The notes: generated by a model not told the origin, from the sequence alone. 64,000 bases of DNA from Blattabacterium cuenoti (GCF_014251815.1 NZ_CP059202.1:558001-622000); one strand, 5' to 3'. Counted from the first letter of the stretch, positions 18,974 to 29,643 are shown. Translations and numbers: made by a program.

Positions 18974-19855
18974 TTAATACCCAAATTTTTTTAATTTTTT
19001 GTAATCATATCGCCAATTTTTACAAATTTCTACATAAAATTTTAATTTTATTTTTTTTTTAAAAAAAAATTCTATGCTTTTCACAGAAAAAAATTTCAAT
19101 TTTTTAATAGCATTTCCTTTTTTTCCTATTAATATTCCTTTTTGAGAATATCGTTCTACATATATGTATGATAATATATATATAAAAATGTTTCTATCTT
19201 TAAAAAGCTCTGTATGTATTTCTACGGAGTAAGGAATTTCTTTTTTGTATAAAAAAAATACTTTTTCCCTGATTATTTCATTTACAAAAAAACGTTCAGA
19301 TCTATTGCTTAAGTAATCTTTTGGATAATAAGGTGGATGTTCAGGTAACAGAGATACAATTTTATTTATTAATAGATCTTGATTTATTTTTTTTGATGCA
19401 GATATTGGTAATATTTCTGAACAGGGAAACAATTTATGCCAATAATTAACGGTATGATATAATGTATTTTTTTGTATTTCTATTTTATCCATTTTGTTTA
19501 TTAATATAATAATGGGAACATTATCATTTTTTTTTTTAATATGATTAAATATAGAAACATCTTCAAATTTTCCTATTTCTGTAGTAAATAAAATGATATC
19601 AGCGTCTTCTAATGATTTTTCTACATATTGCATCATAATTTTTTGCATGGGATAAATAGGATCAATCATACCCGGAGTATCCGAAAATATAATCTGAAAA
19701 TTAGATTTGTTAATAATTCCCAATATTCTATGACGAGTAGTTTGTGGCTTATTTGTTATAATAGAAAGTTTTTCTCCTATGAGAGAATTCATTAAAGTAG
19801 ATTTTCCTACATTAGGCGATCCTATAATATTAACAAAACCTGATTTATGAATCAC
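18974..19855 (-). CDS. era: GTPase Era
   Basis: Essential GTPase that binds the 3' end of 16S rRNA in small-subunit assembly. The 293-residue protein has G1 GSPNVGKSTL (residues 12-21), G3 DTPGM, G4 NKMD, and a C-terminal KH domain with the GxxG-type loop GILIGKKGNAIKKL. Length is normal. It begins 11 nt after clpB ends, on the same strand. Confidence 0.95.
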   Translation of the reverse strand: MIHKSGFVNIIGSPNVGKSTLMNSLIGEKLSIITNKPQTTRHRILGIINKSNFQIIFSDTPGMIDPIYPMQKIMMQYVEKSLEDADIILFTTEIGKFEDVSIFNHIKKKNDNVPIIILINKMDKIEIQKNTLYHTVNYWHKLFPCSEILPISASKKINQDLLINKIVSLLPEHPPYYPKDYLSNRSERFFVNEIIREKVFFLYKKEIPYSVEIHTELFKDRNIFIYILSYIYVERYSQKGILIGKKGNAIKKLKFFSVKSIEFFFKKKIKLKFYVEICKNWRYDYKKLKKFGY

Positions 19856-19866
19856 TTATTAGAATT

Positions 19867-22491
19867 TTAAATATTTATATTTTCAATTTTATCTGATTGT
19901 CTAAATACAATTCCTTGTTCTTTAAAAAAATCTATTAAAATTTTATGATTTTTCTTGATTTTTCCTTTTATCATTTCTTTGGATAGATTATTTAAAATAT
20001 CATGTTGAATTACTCTTTTCAAAGGTCTCGCTCCAAAATGAGGGTCGTATCCTTTTTCTGATAAATATTCTACAGCTTCATTCGTAGATTCTATAGAAAT
20101 GTTTTTTTTATGATATAGTAAATCTCCTAATTTTTTCATTTGTAATTTCACTATATCTTTTATTTCTTTTCTAGAAAGAGGTTTAAACAAAATGATTTCA
20201 TCTATACGATTAATAAATTCAGGTCTCATAACATTCTTTAATAAATCTATCAAAGTTTTTTTTGTAGCTTCCATTCTGTTACAAGAAACTTCTTGATACA
20301 AATTTTCTTGAATAATATCTGAGCCTATATTGGAAGTCATAATAATAATAGTATTTGTGAAGTTAACAGTTCTTCCTTTATTATCGGTTAATCTTCCATC
20401 ATCTAAAATTTGTAAAAGAATATTAAAAACATCCGAATGAGCCTTTTCTATTTCATCTAACAAAATAACACTATAAGGACGTCTACGTATAGCTTCTGTT
20501 AATTGTCCGCTTTCATCATAACCTATATATCCAGGAGGAGCTCCTATCAATCTACTTACAGAATGACGCTCTTGATATTCACTCATATCTATACGAACCA
20601 TATTGTTATCATCATCAAACAAATATTCCGCTAAAGTTTTAGCTAGTTCGGTTTTTCCTACTCCCGTACTTCCCATAAAAAGAAAAGACCCTATAGGTCT
20701 TTTTTCATCTTGTAATCCTGCTCTAGAACGTCGTATGGCATCTGCTATAGATTGAATCGCGTCATTTTGTCCTATTACTCTTTTATGTAATTCTTTTTCT
20801 AAAAACAATAATTTTTCTCTTTCGCTTTGCAACATTTTTGTAACCGGGATTCCAGTCCATTTAGATACTACTTGTGCTATATCTTCTCTATAAACTTCTT
20901 CTTGTATCATTTTTTTTCCCTTGTCTTCTTGTTTTTTTAATTCATTTTCTAGTGTTTTTGCTTTTTTTTCTTCTTCTTTTATTTTTCCATATCTTAATTC
21001 CGCTACTCTTCCATAATCGCCTGATCTTTCTGCTTGTTCTGCCTCAAATTTGTAGCTCTCTATTTTGTCTTTAGCTTTTTGGATTCCTTCAACTAAATCT
21101 TTTTCATTTTGCCACTGAGCTTGCAATTGTATTTTTTTTTCATTTAATTTAGATAATTCTTTTTTTAAAGGAATTAATTGTTTTTCATCATTTTCTCTTT
21201 TTATAGCTTCTATTTGTATTTCCATATGCATAATTTTTCTATATAATACATCTAACTCTTCTGGTTTAGAATTTATTTCCATTCTTAATTTTGAAGCGGC
21301 TTCATCTACAAGATCTATTGCTTTATCTGGCAAAAACCGATCATTAATATAACGTTTAGATAATTCTACGGCTGCTATAATAGATTCATCTTTTATTCTT
21401 ACTTTATGATGGCTTTCATATTTTTCTTTAATTCCACGTAATATAGATATTGCATCAACAATGGATGGTTCATCTACATATACTTGTTGGAATCTTCTTT
21501 CTAAAGCTTTATCTATTCTGAAGTATTTTTGATATTCATTTAAGGTTGTAGCCCCTATCGCTCTCAGCTCTCCTCTAGCTAATGCTGGTTTTAAAATATT
21601 AGCAGCATCCATAGCCCCTTCTCCTCCACCTGCACCAATTAAAGTATGAATTTCATCAATAAACAAAATAATTTCTCCATCTGAAGATGTCACTTCTTTT
21701 ACTACAGCTTTAAGACGTTCTTCAAATTCTCCTTTGTATTTTGCCCCCGCAATTAAAGAAGCCATATCTAAAGAAAATACTTGTTTATTTTTCAAATTAT
21801 CTGGAATATCTCCACTAATAATACGATGAGCCAACCCTTCAGCAATAGCTGTTTTTCCTACACCTGCTTCTCCAATTAAAATGGGATTGTTTTTTGTTCT
21901 TCTAGATAATATTTGTAATACCCTACGGATTTCTTCATCACGTCCAATAACAGGATCCAATTTTCCTTTATAGGCCCATTTATTAAGATTTTTTGCATAT
22001 TTTTCCAAAGCATTATATATATTTTCTGTTGTAGGAGAAGTCACTTTTCCGTTCTTTTTTCTTATATTTTCAACGATTTCTTTGATCTTTTTTTCTGTTA
22101 TTCCTTGGGTTTTCAACAATTTTGAAGTAGAATCATCACTCATAAAAATTCCATAAAAAATATGCTCTACAGAAATAAAATCATCTTTTAATAAATCAGC
22201 ATAATTTTCTGCAAAATTCAACATTTTTGTTACATGTGAACTGAAATGTTGAGTAAAAGGACCACTTAAAATTTTTGGATAAGAGGAAATAATATGATCT
22301 AATCCAATGATTATTGATTTATAATTTATTTTTAATTTTTTTAGAATAAAAGGAGTAATATTTTCTTCAATTTTTAAGATTGATTTTAAAATATGTGCAT
22401 TTTCAATAGATTGATGACTATTTTTTAATGCAATATGTTGCGCCTCTTGTATTACTTCCTGTGATTTTATCGTAAACTTATTGTAATTCAT
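19867..22491 (-). CDS. clpB: ATP-dependent chaperone ClpB
   Basis: Hexameric disaggregase that works with DnaK. The start at 22491 gives 874 residues beginning [15 protein letters not shown]; a 20-residue open extension upstream is hydrophobic and atypical. The domains run: N-terminal repeat domain, AAA-1 with [13 protein letters not shown], the coiled-coil middle domain rich in Glu/Lys, AAA-2 with [13 protein letters not shown] and LLDEIEKAH, then a C-terminal small domain. Complete, as expected for a heat-shock chaperone retained in reduced genomes. Confidence 0.96.
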   Translation of the reverse strand: MNYNKFTIKSQEVIQEAQHIALKNSHQSIENAHILKSILKIEENITPFILKKLKINYKSIIIGLDHIISSYPKILSGPFTQHFSSHVTKMLNFAENYADLLKDDFISVEHIFYGIFMSDDSTSKLLKTQGITEKKIKEIVENIRKKNGKVTSPTTENIYNALEKYAKNLNKWAYKGKLDPVIGRDEEIRRVLQILSRRTKNNPILIGEAGVGKTAIAEGLAHRIISGDIPDNLKNKQVFSLDMASLIAGAKYKGEFEERLKAVVKEVTSSDGEIILFIDEIHTLIGAGGGEGAMDAANILKPALARGELRAIGATTLNEYQKYFRIDKALERRFQQVYVDEPSIVDAISILRGIKEKYESHHKVRIKDESIIAAVELSKRYINDRFLPDKAIDLVDEAASKLRMEINSKPEELDVLYRKIMHMEIQIEAIKRENDEKQLIPLKKELSKLNEKKIQLQAQWQNEKDLVEGIQKAKDKIESYKFEAEQAERSGDYGRVAELRYGKIKEEEKKAKTLENELKKQEDKGKKMIQEEVYREDIAQVVSKWTGIPVTKMLQSEREKLLFLEKELHKRVIGQNDAIQSIADAIRRSRAGLQDEKRPIGSFLFMGSTGVGKTELAKTLAEYLFDDDNNMVRIDMSEYQERHSVSRLIGAPPGYIGYDESGQLTEAIRRRPYSVILLDEIEKAHSDVFNILLQILDDGRLTDNKGRTVNFTNTIIIMTSNIGSDIIQENLYQEVSCNRMEATKKTLIDLLKNVMRPEFINRIDEIILFKPLSRKEIKDIVKLQMKKLGDLLYHKKNISIESTNEAVEYLSEKGYDPHFGARPLKRVIQHDILNNLSKEMIKGKIKKNHKILIDFFKEQGIVFRQSDKIENINI

Positions 22492-22584
22492 ATTTAAAAT
22501 GAAATTTATATTTTGTAATATAAAAAAATTTGGAATCAACATAGTTCTCAAAACTAATTATTTCAAAATATTTATTTTCGCATT

Positions 22585-23679
22585 ATGATAAGAAAAGAAG
22601 AAATACAATCTCTTTCAAAAAGAATTCACAAAATTTATGATATTTTAGAAATAGATCAAATAAAAGAAGATATAAATAAAGAACAGGAAAAAGCATTAAA
22701 TCCTGATTTCTGGAAAAATTATAATAAAAATTCTATAAAATATATGCATAATATGAGAACATGTGTAAAAGATTTTATGGAATTAAAAAATGCTTTTGAA
22801 GAATTAGAAATAATATTTTCTTTTTGCAAAGAAGAAAATCTAGAAAAAGAATTGGAAATTCAATTTCATAAAACAAAAAAATTGCTTTCAAATATAGAAT
22901 TTAAAAATATTCTTTCAGAAAAAGAAGATTCTTTCAATGCTATATTGCAAATATCTTCTGGAGCTGGAGGTACAGAAAGTTGTGATTGGACTTCTATGTT
23001 AATGAGAATGTATTTAATGTGGGCAGAAAAGAGAAATTTTTCAGTTAAAAAAATTCATCATGTATCTGGAGATATTACTGGAATCAAATCTGTTATTTTG
23101 GAAATTGATGGACTTTATGCTTTTGGATATTTAAAAGGAGAGAATGGAGTCCACAGATTGATTAGAATTTCTCCATTTGATAGCAATTCAAAACGTCATA
23201 CTTCTTTTTCTTCTGTGTATGTTTATCCTATGATCAATGAAGAGATTCATATAAATATTAAAACATCAGATATTCAATGGGAAACTTTTCGTTCTAGTGG
23301 AGCAGGAGGACAAAATGTGAATAAAGTAGAAACAGGAGTTAGATTACATCATATACCGACAGGTATTACTGTAGTAAATACAGAATCACGTTCTCAAATA
23401 CAAAACCGTCAAAAAGCTCTGCAATTATTGAAATCTAGATTATTTGAAATAGAAATGATTAAGAAAAATCAAAAAAAAGAAATAATTGAATCCCAAAAAA
23501 AAAAAATAGAATGGGGATCTCAAATTAGAAACTATATTATGCATCCTTATAAATTAGTAAAAGATTTAAGAACCGGTTATGAAACTACACAAGTTCAATC
23601 TATTTTGGATGGAGAAATAGATATTTTTTTAAAAAAATATTTAATATATAATAAAAACAAAGTAAAAAAAATTAATTAA
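22585..23679 (+). CDS. prfB: Peptide chain release factor 2
   Basis: Releases peptides at UGA and UAA. The 364-residue protein has the stop-recognition SPF motif ([15 protein letters not shown]) and the catalytic GGQ in [16 protein letters not shown]. The whole chain, including the N-terminal helices ending in NPDFW, reads in one frame from ATG 22585, so the +1 programmed frameshift used in many bacteria is absent. A 12-A run at 23495-23506 encodes part of SQKKKIE near the C-terminus. UGA is used as a stop in this window (for example menaquinone-neighbour speA and clpB-adjacent genes). Confidence 0.95.
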   Translation: MIRKEEIQSLSKRIHKIYDILEIDQIKEDINKEQEKALNPDFWKNYNKNSIKYMHNMRTCVKDFMELKNAFEELEIIFSFCKEENLEKELEIQFHKTKKLLSNIEFKNILSEKEDSFNAILQISSGAGGTESCDWTSMLMRMYLMWAEKRNFSVKKIHHVSGDITGIKSVILEIDGLYAFGYLKGENGVHRLIRISPFDSNSKRHTSFSSVYVYPMINEEIHINIKTSDIQWETFRSSGAGGQNVNKVETGVRLHHIPTGITVVNTESRSQIQNRQKALQLLKSRLFEIEMIKKNQKKEIIESQKKKIEWGSQIRNYIMHPYKLVKDLRTGYETTQVQSILDGEIDIFLKKYLIYNKNKVKKIN

Positions 23680-23688
23680 TGAAATTCA

Positions 23689-25080
23689 ATGAAAATCCGT
23701 TATTATGATCTTATAGATCAAACCTTTGATTTTCCTACTGAGGAATTTTCTATAAAAAATAATTTTTTAGAATTCCACGGAATTCCATTAATGGATCTTA
23801 TAAAAAAATATGGAACCCCATTAAAATTTACATATTTACCAAAAATATCTCAAAATATACGAAAAGCCAGGAAATGGTTTGAAAAAGCTATTGATTCCAA
23901 TCAATATAATAACAAATATACTTATTGTTATTGTACAAAAAGTTCTCATTTTTCTTTTGTTCTAGAAGAAGCTTTAAAAAATAATATTAGCATAGAAACT
24001 TCGTATGCTTATGATATAGAAATTGTTAAAAATCTTTATAAAAAAGGGAAAACAACTAAAAATACTGAAGTTATATGCAATGGATTTAAAACTAAAAATT
24101 ATATTGAAAATATATCAGAACTTATCAATAACGGATTTTATAATACAATCCCAATATTAGATAATTCAGATGAATTAGAAAAACTAAGTTTAGTTATTAA
24201 TTATCCTTTTAAATTAGGGATACGCATAGCATCTGAGGAAGAACCAAAATTTGAATTTTATACCTCTAGATTAGGAATAGGATACAAGGATATTATTGTT
24301 TTTTATTTAAACAGAATAAAAAACAATCCTAAAGTAGCATTAAAAATGTTACATTTTTTTATAAATACAGGAATAAAAGATACTGCTTATTATTGGAATG
24401 AACTTTTCAAATGTTTGCATATTTATGCTAAATTAAAAAAAATAGCACCAGAATTAGAAATTTTAAATATAGGAGGAGGTTTTCCTATTAAGACATCTAT
24501 GTCTTTTAAATATGATTATGAATACATGACCAATGAAATTGTTTACCAAATAAAAAAATTTTGTATAAAAGAAAACATTTCGGAACCCCATATTTATACA
24601 GAGTTTGGTGCTTATACTGTAGGAGAAAGTGGTGGAATTTTATATAAAATACTCAATCAGAAACGTCAAAATGATAGAGAAAAATGGAATATGATAGATA
24701 GTTCTTTTATGACTACACTTCCTGATACTTGGGCAATAAGTCGTAGATTTATTATGATGGCAATTAATCGTTGGGATGATTCTTATGAAAGAGTTTTTTT
24801 GGGTGGATTAACATGTGATAGTGATGATTATTATAATTCAGAACAACATATGAATGCAATATATCTTCCTTGTTTTCAACAAAAAATACCGCTTTATATT
24901 GGGTTTTTCAATACTGGAGCTTATCAAGATACAATTAGTGGATATGGTGGGGTCCATCATTGTTTAATTCCTCAACCTATTCATGTATTGATAGATTATG
25001 ACGAAAAAAAAAATTTTGTGTACAAAATATTTCGTCAATCACAAAAGCCGGAAGAAGTTCTAAAAATATTAGGTTATTGA
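23689..25080 (+). CDS. speA: Arginine decarboxylase (PLP fold III)
   Basis: Decarboxylates arginine to agmatine. The 463-residue protein looks like the Bacteroidota form of the alanine-racemase-fold decarboxylases: an N-terminal barrel with the probable PLP lysine in YCTKSSHF (about residue 84), the phosphate-binding glycines in NIGGGFPIKT, TEFGAYTVGESG, and a C-terminal active-site CDSDDYYN. It overlaps the agmatinase gene by 4 nt, which strongly supports an arginine-agmatine-putrescine route over lysine or ornithine decarboxylation. Length agrees with the flavobacterial group. Confidence 0.85.
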   Translation: MKIRYYDLIDQTFDFPTEEFSIKNNFLEFHGIPLMDLIKKYGTPLKFTYLPKISQNIRKARKWFEKAIDSNQYNNKYTYCYCTKSSHFSFVLEEALKNNISIETSYAYDIEIVKNLYKKGKTTKNTEVICNGFKTKNYIENISELINNGFYNTIPILDNSDELEKLSLVINYPFKLGIRIASEEEPKFEFYTSRLGIGYKDIIVFYLNRIKNNPKVALKMLHFFINTGIKDTAYYWNELFKCLHIYAKLKKIAPELEILNIGGGFPIKTSMSFKYDYEYMTNEIVYQIKKFCIKENISEPHIYTEFGAYTVGESGGILYKILNQKRQNDREKWNMIDSSFMTTLPDTWAISRRFIMMAINRWDDSYERVFLGGLTCDSDDYYNSEQHMNAIYLPCFQQKIPLYIGFFNTGAYQDTISGYGGVHHCLIPQPIHVLIDYDEKKNFVYKIFRQSQKPEEVLKILGY

Positions 25081-25955
25081 AATTAAATACAAAAAAAACT
25101 TTTGCGGAAATACCTAAAAAGTACGCAACACTTGATAAATCTAAAACGGTACTTATCCCGGTTCCATATGATTATACTCAAACATGGAAAAAAGGAGCGA
25201 GAGAAGGCCCTAAAGCTTTTTTATCTGCATCAAAACATATAGAATTATATGATATAGAAACCAATTCAGAAGTATATAGAAAAGGAATTTTCCTTGCTCC
25301 TTCTGTAGTCAATTGTTCGGAATCTACAAAAAAAATGGTTAAAAAAGTATATAATACTACAAAAAAATATATTTATAAAAACAAATTTATAACATTTATA
25401 GGTGGAGATCATTCAATATCAATAGGTAGTATTAGAGCTTTCGGAGAAAAATACACGAATTTAAGTATTCTTCATATGGATGCACATGCAGATTTACGTC
25501 CAATATACAAAGGAAATCCTTATAACCATGCTTGTTCTATGTATGAAGCATCCCAAAAATATCCTTTAATCCAAATAGGAATTCGGAGTATGGATATAAT
25601 AGAGAAAAAATATATTCAAAAAGGAAATATATTTTATATGCATGAAATTTATAAAAATGATTTATGGATGCAAGATGCTATTCAAAAATTGTCTAAAAAT
25701 GTATTCATAAGTATAGATATAGATGTTTTTGATCCTAGCATAGCGCCTTCTACAGGGACACCAGAACCTGGTGGTTTATCTTGGTATACTACTTTAAGAT
25801 TTTTGAAAGGGGTTTTTAAAAGAAAAAATATAATAGGATTTGATATTGTTGAACTTTTACCTAATAAAAAGGAATATTCTACAGATTTTTTAACCGTAAA
25901 ACTTTATTATAAATTACTATCGTATAAACATATAAATGCGAATTCATACATATGA
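25077..25955 (+). CDS. speB: Agmatinase (ureohydrolase family)
   Basis: Hydrolyses agmatine to putrescine and urea using a two-manganese centre. The 292-residue protein has all metal motifs: GGDHSISIG, DAHADLR and SIDIDVFDPSIAPSTGTPEPGG. The start is TTG 25077, overlapping the speA stop; it yields MKLNTKKTFAEIP, as in relatives. Arginase is the main alternative since the families share these motifs, but coupling to speA favours agmatinase. Released urea could be used by a urease encoded elsewhere. Confidence 0.88.
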   Translation: MKLNTKKTFAEIPKKYATLDKSKTVLIPVPYDYTQTWKKGAREGPKAFLSASKHIELYDIETNSEVYRKGIFLAPSVVNCSESTKKMVKKVYNTTKKYIYKNKFITFIGGDHSISIGSIRAFGEKYTNLSILHMDAHADLRPIYKGNPYNHACSMYEASQKYPLIQIGIRSMDIIEKKYIQKGNIFYMHEIYKNDLWMQDAIQKLSKNVFISIDIDVFDPSIAPSTGTPEPGGLSWYTTLRFLKGVFKRKNIIGFDIVELLPNKKEYSTDFLTVKLYYKLLSYKHINANSYI

Positions 25956-26644
25956 ATAATAGAAAAATAGTCATAACTATAGATGGATATTCTTCATCTG
26001 GAAAAAGTACTTTAGCCAAAGCCATTTCCAAAAAATTACAATATAACTACGTTGATAGTGGGGCTATGTATAGAAGCGTAACTTTGTTTGCTATTCGAAA
26101 GAAGGTTTTTAATAGTGATTTGTGGAATGTACAAAATTTTACTTCTCTTTTAAAAGAGATAAACTTGAAATTTAAATGGAACAAAAAATATAATCGAACA
26201 GATATTTTTTTAAACAAAGAAAATATTCAATCTAAAATAAGATCAGAAAAAGTAGCGACTAAAGTCAGTTTAATAGCTCAACTTCCAGAAGTTAGAAAAA
26301 AATTAACTCTTATACAAAGAAATATTGGAAAAAACAGAGGGATTGTTATAGATGGAAGAGATGCAGGAAATTATGTGTTTCCTAAATCTGAATTAAAGAT
26401 ATTTATGAAAGGGTCTATAGAAATTCGTACTTACAGAAGATATCAAGATCTAAAAAAAAGAGGATATGAGGTTTCTTATGAAGAAGTAAAAAAAAATCTA
26501 ATTTATAGAGATATAATGGATACTTCACGAAATATTTCTCCACTGAAAAAACCTGTAGATTCCATAGAAATAGATAATACCTTTTTAAGTATAGAAGAAC
26601 AATTAAATTTTATTTTTCAATTAATTAACAAAAGAAAAAAATAA
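25952..26644 (+). CDS. cmk: Cytidylate kinase
   Basis: Phosphorylates CMP and dCMP. The 230-residue protein has the P-loop GYSSSGKSTLAKAI (residues 12-25), YVDSGAMYRSVT and the GRDAG nucleotide motif around 131-135, followed by the mobile lid with RRYQDLKKRGYE. Normal length. The ATG overlaps the speB stop by 4 nt (ATGA), part of the speA-speB-cmk-fabG-menD run. Confidence 0.95.
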   Translation: MNNRKIVITIDGYSSSGKSTLAKAISKKLQYNYVDSGAMYRSVTLFAIRKKVFNSDLWNVQNFTSLLKEINLKFKWNKKYNRTDIFLNKENIQSKIRSEKVATKVSLIAQLPEVRKKLTLIQRNIGKNRGIVIDGRDAGNYVFPKSELKIFMKGSIEIRTYRRYQDLKKRGYEVSYEEVKKNLIYRDIMDTSRNISPLKKPVDSIEIDNTFLSIEEQLNFIFQLINKRKK

Positions 26645-26651
26645 ACATTAT

Positions 26652-27386
26652 ATGAAACTATTAAATGAAAAAATAGCTATAGTGACAGGAGGTTCAGGAG
26701 ATATAGGCCAATCTATAGTCAAAACTCTTGTACAACATGGAGCTAATGTTATTTTTACATTTTTATCCTCAAAAAAGGAAGCTAAAAAATTAGAATTCGA
26801 ATTTAAAGATTTGGTTAAAGCATATAAAACAGATCTTTCTGATTTTAATTCATCGAAAAATCTAGTGCAAAAAGTGACAAAAAAATATGGTGGTATAGAT
26901 ATATTAGTAAACAATGCAGGAATTATAAGAGACAATTTTCTATTGAAAATATCGAAAAAGGATTGGGATTATGTTATTAAAACTAATTTGTATTCTATAT
27001 TTAATTTAACGAAACACGCTATTTATCCTATGATGAAACAAAAAAAAGGGAGTATTATTAATATGAGCTCTGTTGTAGGATTGACGGGAAATATTGGACA
27101 ATCTAATTATGCAGCATCTAAAGCAGGAATTATTGGGTTTACAAAATCAATAGCTAGAGAATTAGGAAAAAAAAATATTCGTTGTAATGCCGTTGCTCCT
27201 GGATATATCGTCACAAAAATGAATGCTCATTTTAAATCTAAAATAAAAGAAAATTGGATAAAAAATATTCCATTAAAAAGACCAGGAACACCTCAAGATA
27301 TAGCTAATTCCGTTTTGTTCCTTGCTTCAGATTTATCAAATTATATTACCGGGTCTGTGTTAAATGTAAACGGAGGGTTAATTTAA
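26652..27386 (+). CDS. fabG: 3-oxoacyl-[acyl-carrier-protein] reductase
   Basis: NADPH-dependent reductase of fatty acid elongation. The 244-residue short-chain dehydrogenase has the cofactor motif TGGSGDIGQS (residues 12-21), NNAG around 88-91, the catalytic Ser in NMSSVVG and the YAASK tetrad around 151-155. The C-terminal LNVNGGLI matches FabG closely, so I prefer it to another dehydrogenase. It lies 7 nt after cmk and 7 nt before menD, apart from fabF. Confidence 0.93.
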   Translation: MKLLNEKIAIVTGGSGDIGQSIVKTLVQHGANVIFTFLSSKKEAKKLEFEFKDLVKAYKTDLSDFNSSKNLVQKVTKKYGGIDILVNNAGIIRDNFLLKISKKDWDYVIKTNLYSIFNLTKHAIYPMMKQKKGSIINMSSVVGLTGNIGQSNYAASKAGIIGFTKSIARELGKKNIRCNAVAPGYIVTKMNAHFKSKIKENWIKNIPLKRPGTPQDIANSVLFLASDLSNYITGSVLNVNGGLI

Positions 27387-27393
27387 ATTATGA

Positions 27394-29082
27394 ATGTATT
27401 CAAGTAAAAAAATCGTGCAAAGTTTAGGTGAAATTTTAAAAGCAAAATCTATATTTAATATAATTATATCTCCAGGATCTAGAAATGCTCCAATTATTAT
27501 ACATTTTACTCAACATAAAGATTTTAAAACTTATAGTATTGTAGACGAACGATGTGCAGGGTTTTTCGCTTTAGGAATAGCACAGCAAATAAGAAAACCT
27601 GTAGTCATGAGTTGTACTTCTGGATCTGCCGTTGTAAATTATTATCCCGCAATTACGGAGGCTTTTTATCAAAATATTCCACTTATTTTAATAAGTGCAG
27701 ATAGACCAAAAGAAATTATAGATGTATTCGAAGGTCAATCGATTCATCAGGAAAATATTTTTCAAAAACATGTAGAAGCTTCTATTCAACTGATTGAAAG
27801 TGAATCTGAATCAGGAATGTGGTATAATGATAGATTGATCAATGAATCAATCAATAAATGTATTTTTAAAAAAAAACCTATACATATTAATATTCCATTT
27901 TCAGAACCACTTTATAATACTACAAATCATTTACAAGTAAAACCTAAAATTATAAAAACTATACCAGTTAAAAATTGTGTTGAAACATATGATTCTAAAA
28001 AAGAACAATACATATGGAGAAAGTATAAAAGAAAAATGATTTTATTAGGATTATATTATCCGGAAAATAATATGAAAAAAATTTTAAGAAAATTAAGCTT
28101 AGACCCTACTATCGTAATTTTCACAGAAACTACATCTCATGTATCCGGAAAATTTTTTTTCTCAAATATAGATCAACTTATTTTTAATATGAATTCTAAT
28201 GAATGGAGAAGTTTAAAACCTCATATTTTATTAACTATTGGAATAAATATTATATCTAAAAAAATAAAATTTTTTTTGAGAAAATATCCTCCAATATATC
28301 ATTGGCATATAGGGGAACATTATGAAAATTATCCGGATACCTATTATAAATTAACGACTTATTGGCCTATCAATCCAGAATCATTTTTTAAAATTTTTTA
28401 TACCCCTAATAATATATCTATTTATACTTCAGATTATAGAAAAAAATGGGAAAAAATAAGAAAAGAAAAAATGAAAAAACATAATTCTTTTTTAAAAAAG
28501 GAAAGAAGTTTTTCAGATTTAAAAGTTTTGTTTTTTGTATTTAAATCCATACCTAATAATACTATTCTACAATTAGGAAATAGTATGGTGGTAAGATATT
28601 ATCAACTTTTTGATAAAAAAAAACACTCTATTAAATCTTATTGCAATCGTGGGACTTCAGGAATTGATGGATGCGTTTCAACTGCTATAGGTTCTGCTGT
28701 TAGCAGAAAAAAAACTGTTACGTTAATTATTGGAGATATAAGTTTTTTTTATGATGGAAATGCTTTGTGGAACAATTATATTCCTAAAAGTTTTCGTATT
28801 ATACTTATTAACAATGGGGGAGGAAATATTTTTAGATTTATTTCAGAAAATAAATTTTCTGAAAAAACATTCAACTTTTTTGAAACAAAACATATTTTTT
28901 CTGCAGAAAAAATATGCGAAATGTATCATTTTAAATACGAAAAAGTATCCAATCAAAATGCTTTAAAAAACAGTCTGTTATGTTTCTGGAAAGAATCAAA
29001 TCAACCTTCTTTATTAGAAATCAATACTCAAAAATATAATAATGCTAAAATTTTGAAAAAGTACTTATCTTATTTATCTTAA
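27394..29082 (+). CDS. menD: SEPHCHC synthase (menaquinone synthesis)
   Basis: Thiamine-diphosphate enzyme joining isochorismate and 2-oxoglutarate in menaquinone synthesis. The 562-residue protein has the N-terminal pyrimidine-binding domain with SPGSRNAPI and a conserved Glu in VDERCAGFFALG, the middle domain, and the C-terminal TPP motif IGDISFFYDGNALWNN followed by INNGGGNIF. These are MenD-specific forms of the motifs. Full length. The 3' end overlaps the SanA-like gene by 9 nt in convergent orientation. Confidence 0.94.
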   Translation: MYSSKKIVQSLGEILKAKSIFNIIISPGSRNAPIIIHFTQHKDFKTYSIVDERCAGFFALGIAQQIRKPVVMSCTSGSAVVNYYPAITEAFYQNIPLILISADRPKEIIDVFEGQSIHQENIFQKHVEASIQLIESESESGMWYNDRLINESINKCIFKKKPIHINIPFSEPLYNTTNHLQVKPKIIKTIPVKNCVETYDSKKEQYIWRKYKRKMILLGLYYPENNMKKILRKLSLDPTIVIFTETTSHVSGKFFFSNIDQLIFNMNSNEWRSLKPHILLTIGINIISKKIKFFLRKYPPIYHWHIGEHYENYPDTYYKLTTYWPINPESFFKIFYTPNNISIYTSDYRKKWEKIRKEKMKKHNSFLKKERSFSDLKVLFFVFKSIPNNTILQLGNSMVVRYYQLFDKKKHSIKSYCNRGTSGIDGCVSTAIGSAVSRKKTVTLIIGDISFFYDGNALWNNYIPKSFRIILINNGGGNIFRFISENKFSEKTFNFFETKHIFSAEKICEMYHFKYEKVSNQNALKNSLLCFWKESNQPSLLEINTQKYNNAKILKKYLSYLS

Positions 29083-29643
29083 AATGATCATATCCCACAA
29101 AGCCTTAATTCTTGCAAAAACTTCTCTGAATTGTATTTTACTGTCAAAAGACAGACTTTTAGCATTAAATCCAATTACATCTAACCCTAAACAATTCCCT
29201 ATAAAAATAGCTCTCTCATTATGAAATTTTTGAGAAATAACTGTGAATTTTTTTTGATGAAAAATTTTATAAACCCTAACAACGGAATGAAAAGTGCTGA
29301 TTCCATAAAAATCTTCATATATAAAATGAGAAGGAATCCCTTTTTTAATTAATTCTTTTTTCATCATTTTTGGTTCATTATAGTTTTTATCTCTATTATC
29401 TCCACTTACAATAAGATAACGTATTTTTTTATGACGAAAAAGAAAACAAGCAGCATCTATTCTGTACTTAAAATAAGCATTAACTCCTCCTCCATATAAA
29501 TACTTAGAAGTCCCTAAAACGACACCAAATGTATTATATGGAATATAATTAATAGAATCATAACTCTTTCTTATTGACCATAAACTTATTCCAAGATAAC
29601 AGGATATAATGAATAAAACAATAAAAAAAAATATACGTTTTAT
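29074..29643 (-). CDS. SanA/YdcF-like membrane protein (DUF218), no canonical start codon
   Basis: The downstream 97 residues read from ATG 29367, but the homologous frame runs upstream without interruption to a stop just before 29643, adding about 92 residues: a signal-anchor helix KRIFFFIVLFIISCYLG, the FGVVLGTSKY strand, and the family motif SGDNRDKNYNEP just before the internal ATGs. This extended product (189 residues) matches SanA-type proteins linked to envelope integrity. No ATG, GTG or TTG exists in that upstream part; ATA at 29643-29641 gives the natural-looking start MKRIFFF. A nine-T run follows directly. It begins 18 nt after secA. Confidence 0.7.
   Translation of the reverse strand: MKRIFFFIVLFIISCYLGISLWSIRKSYDSINYIPYNTFGVVLGTSKYLYGGGVNAYFKYRIDAACFLFRHKKIRYLIVSGDNRDKNYNEPKMMKKELIKKGIPSHFIYEDFYGISTFHSVVRVYKIFHQKKFTVISQKFHNERAIFIGNCLGLDVIGFNAKSLSFDSKIQFREVFARIKALWDMIILR

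Noticed and set aside
20874..21074. Hydrophobic plus-strand frame inside clpB
   Set aside because: It mirrors the Glu/Lys-rich coiled coil of ClpB read backwards, which gives Leu/Phe runs; not a membrane protein.
29074..29367. SanA-like gene as a mere 97-residue ORF
   Set aside because: The upstream frame holds clear homologous motifs without a stop, so the annotation should extend to 29643 despite the missing standard start.
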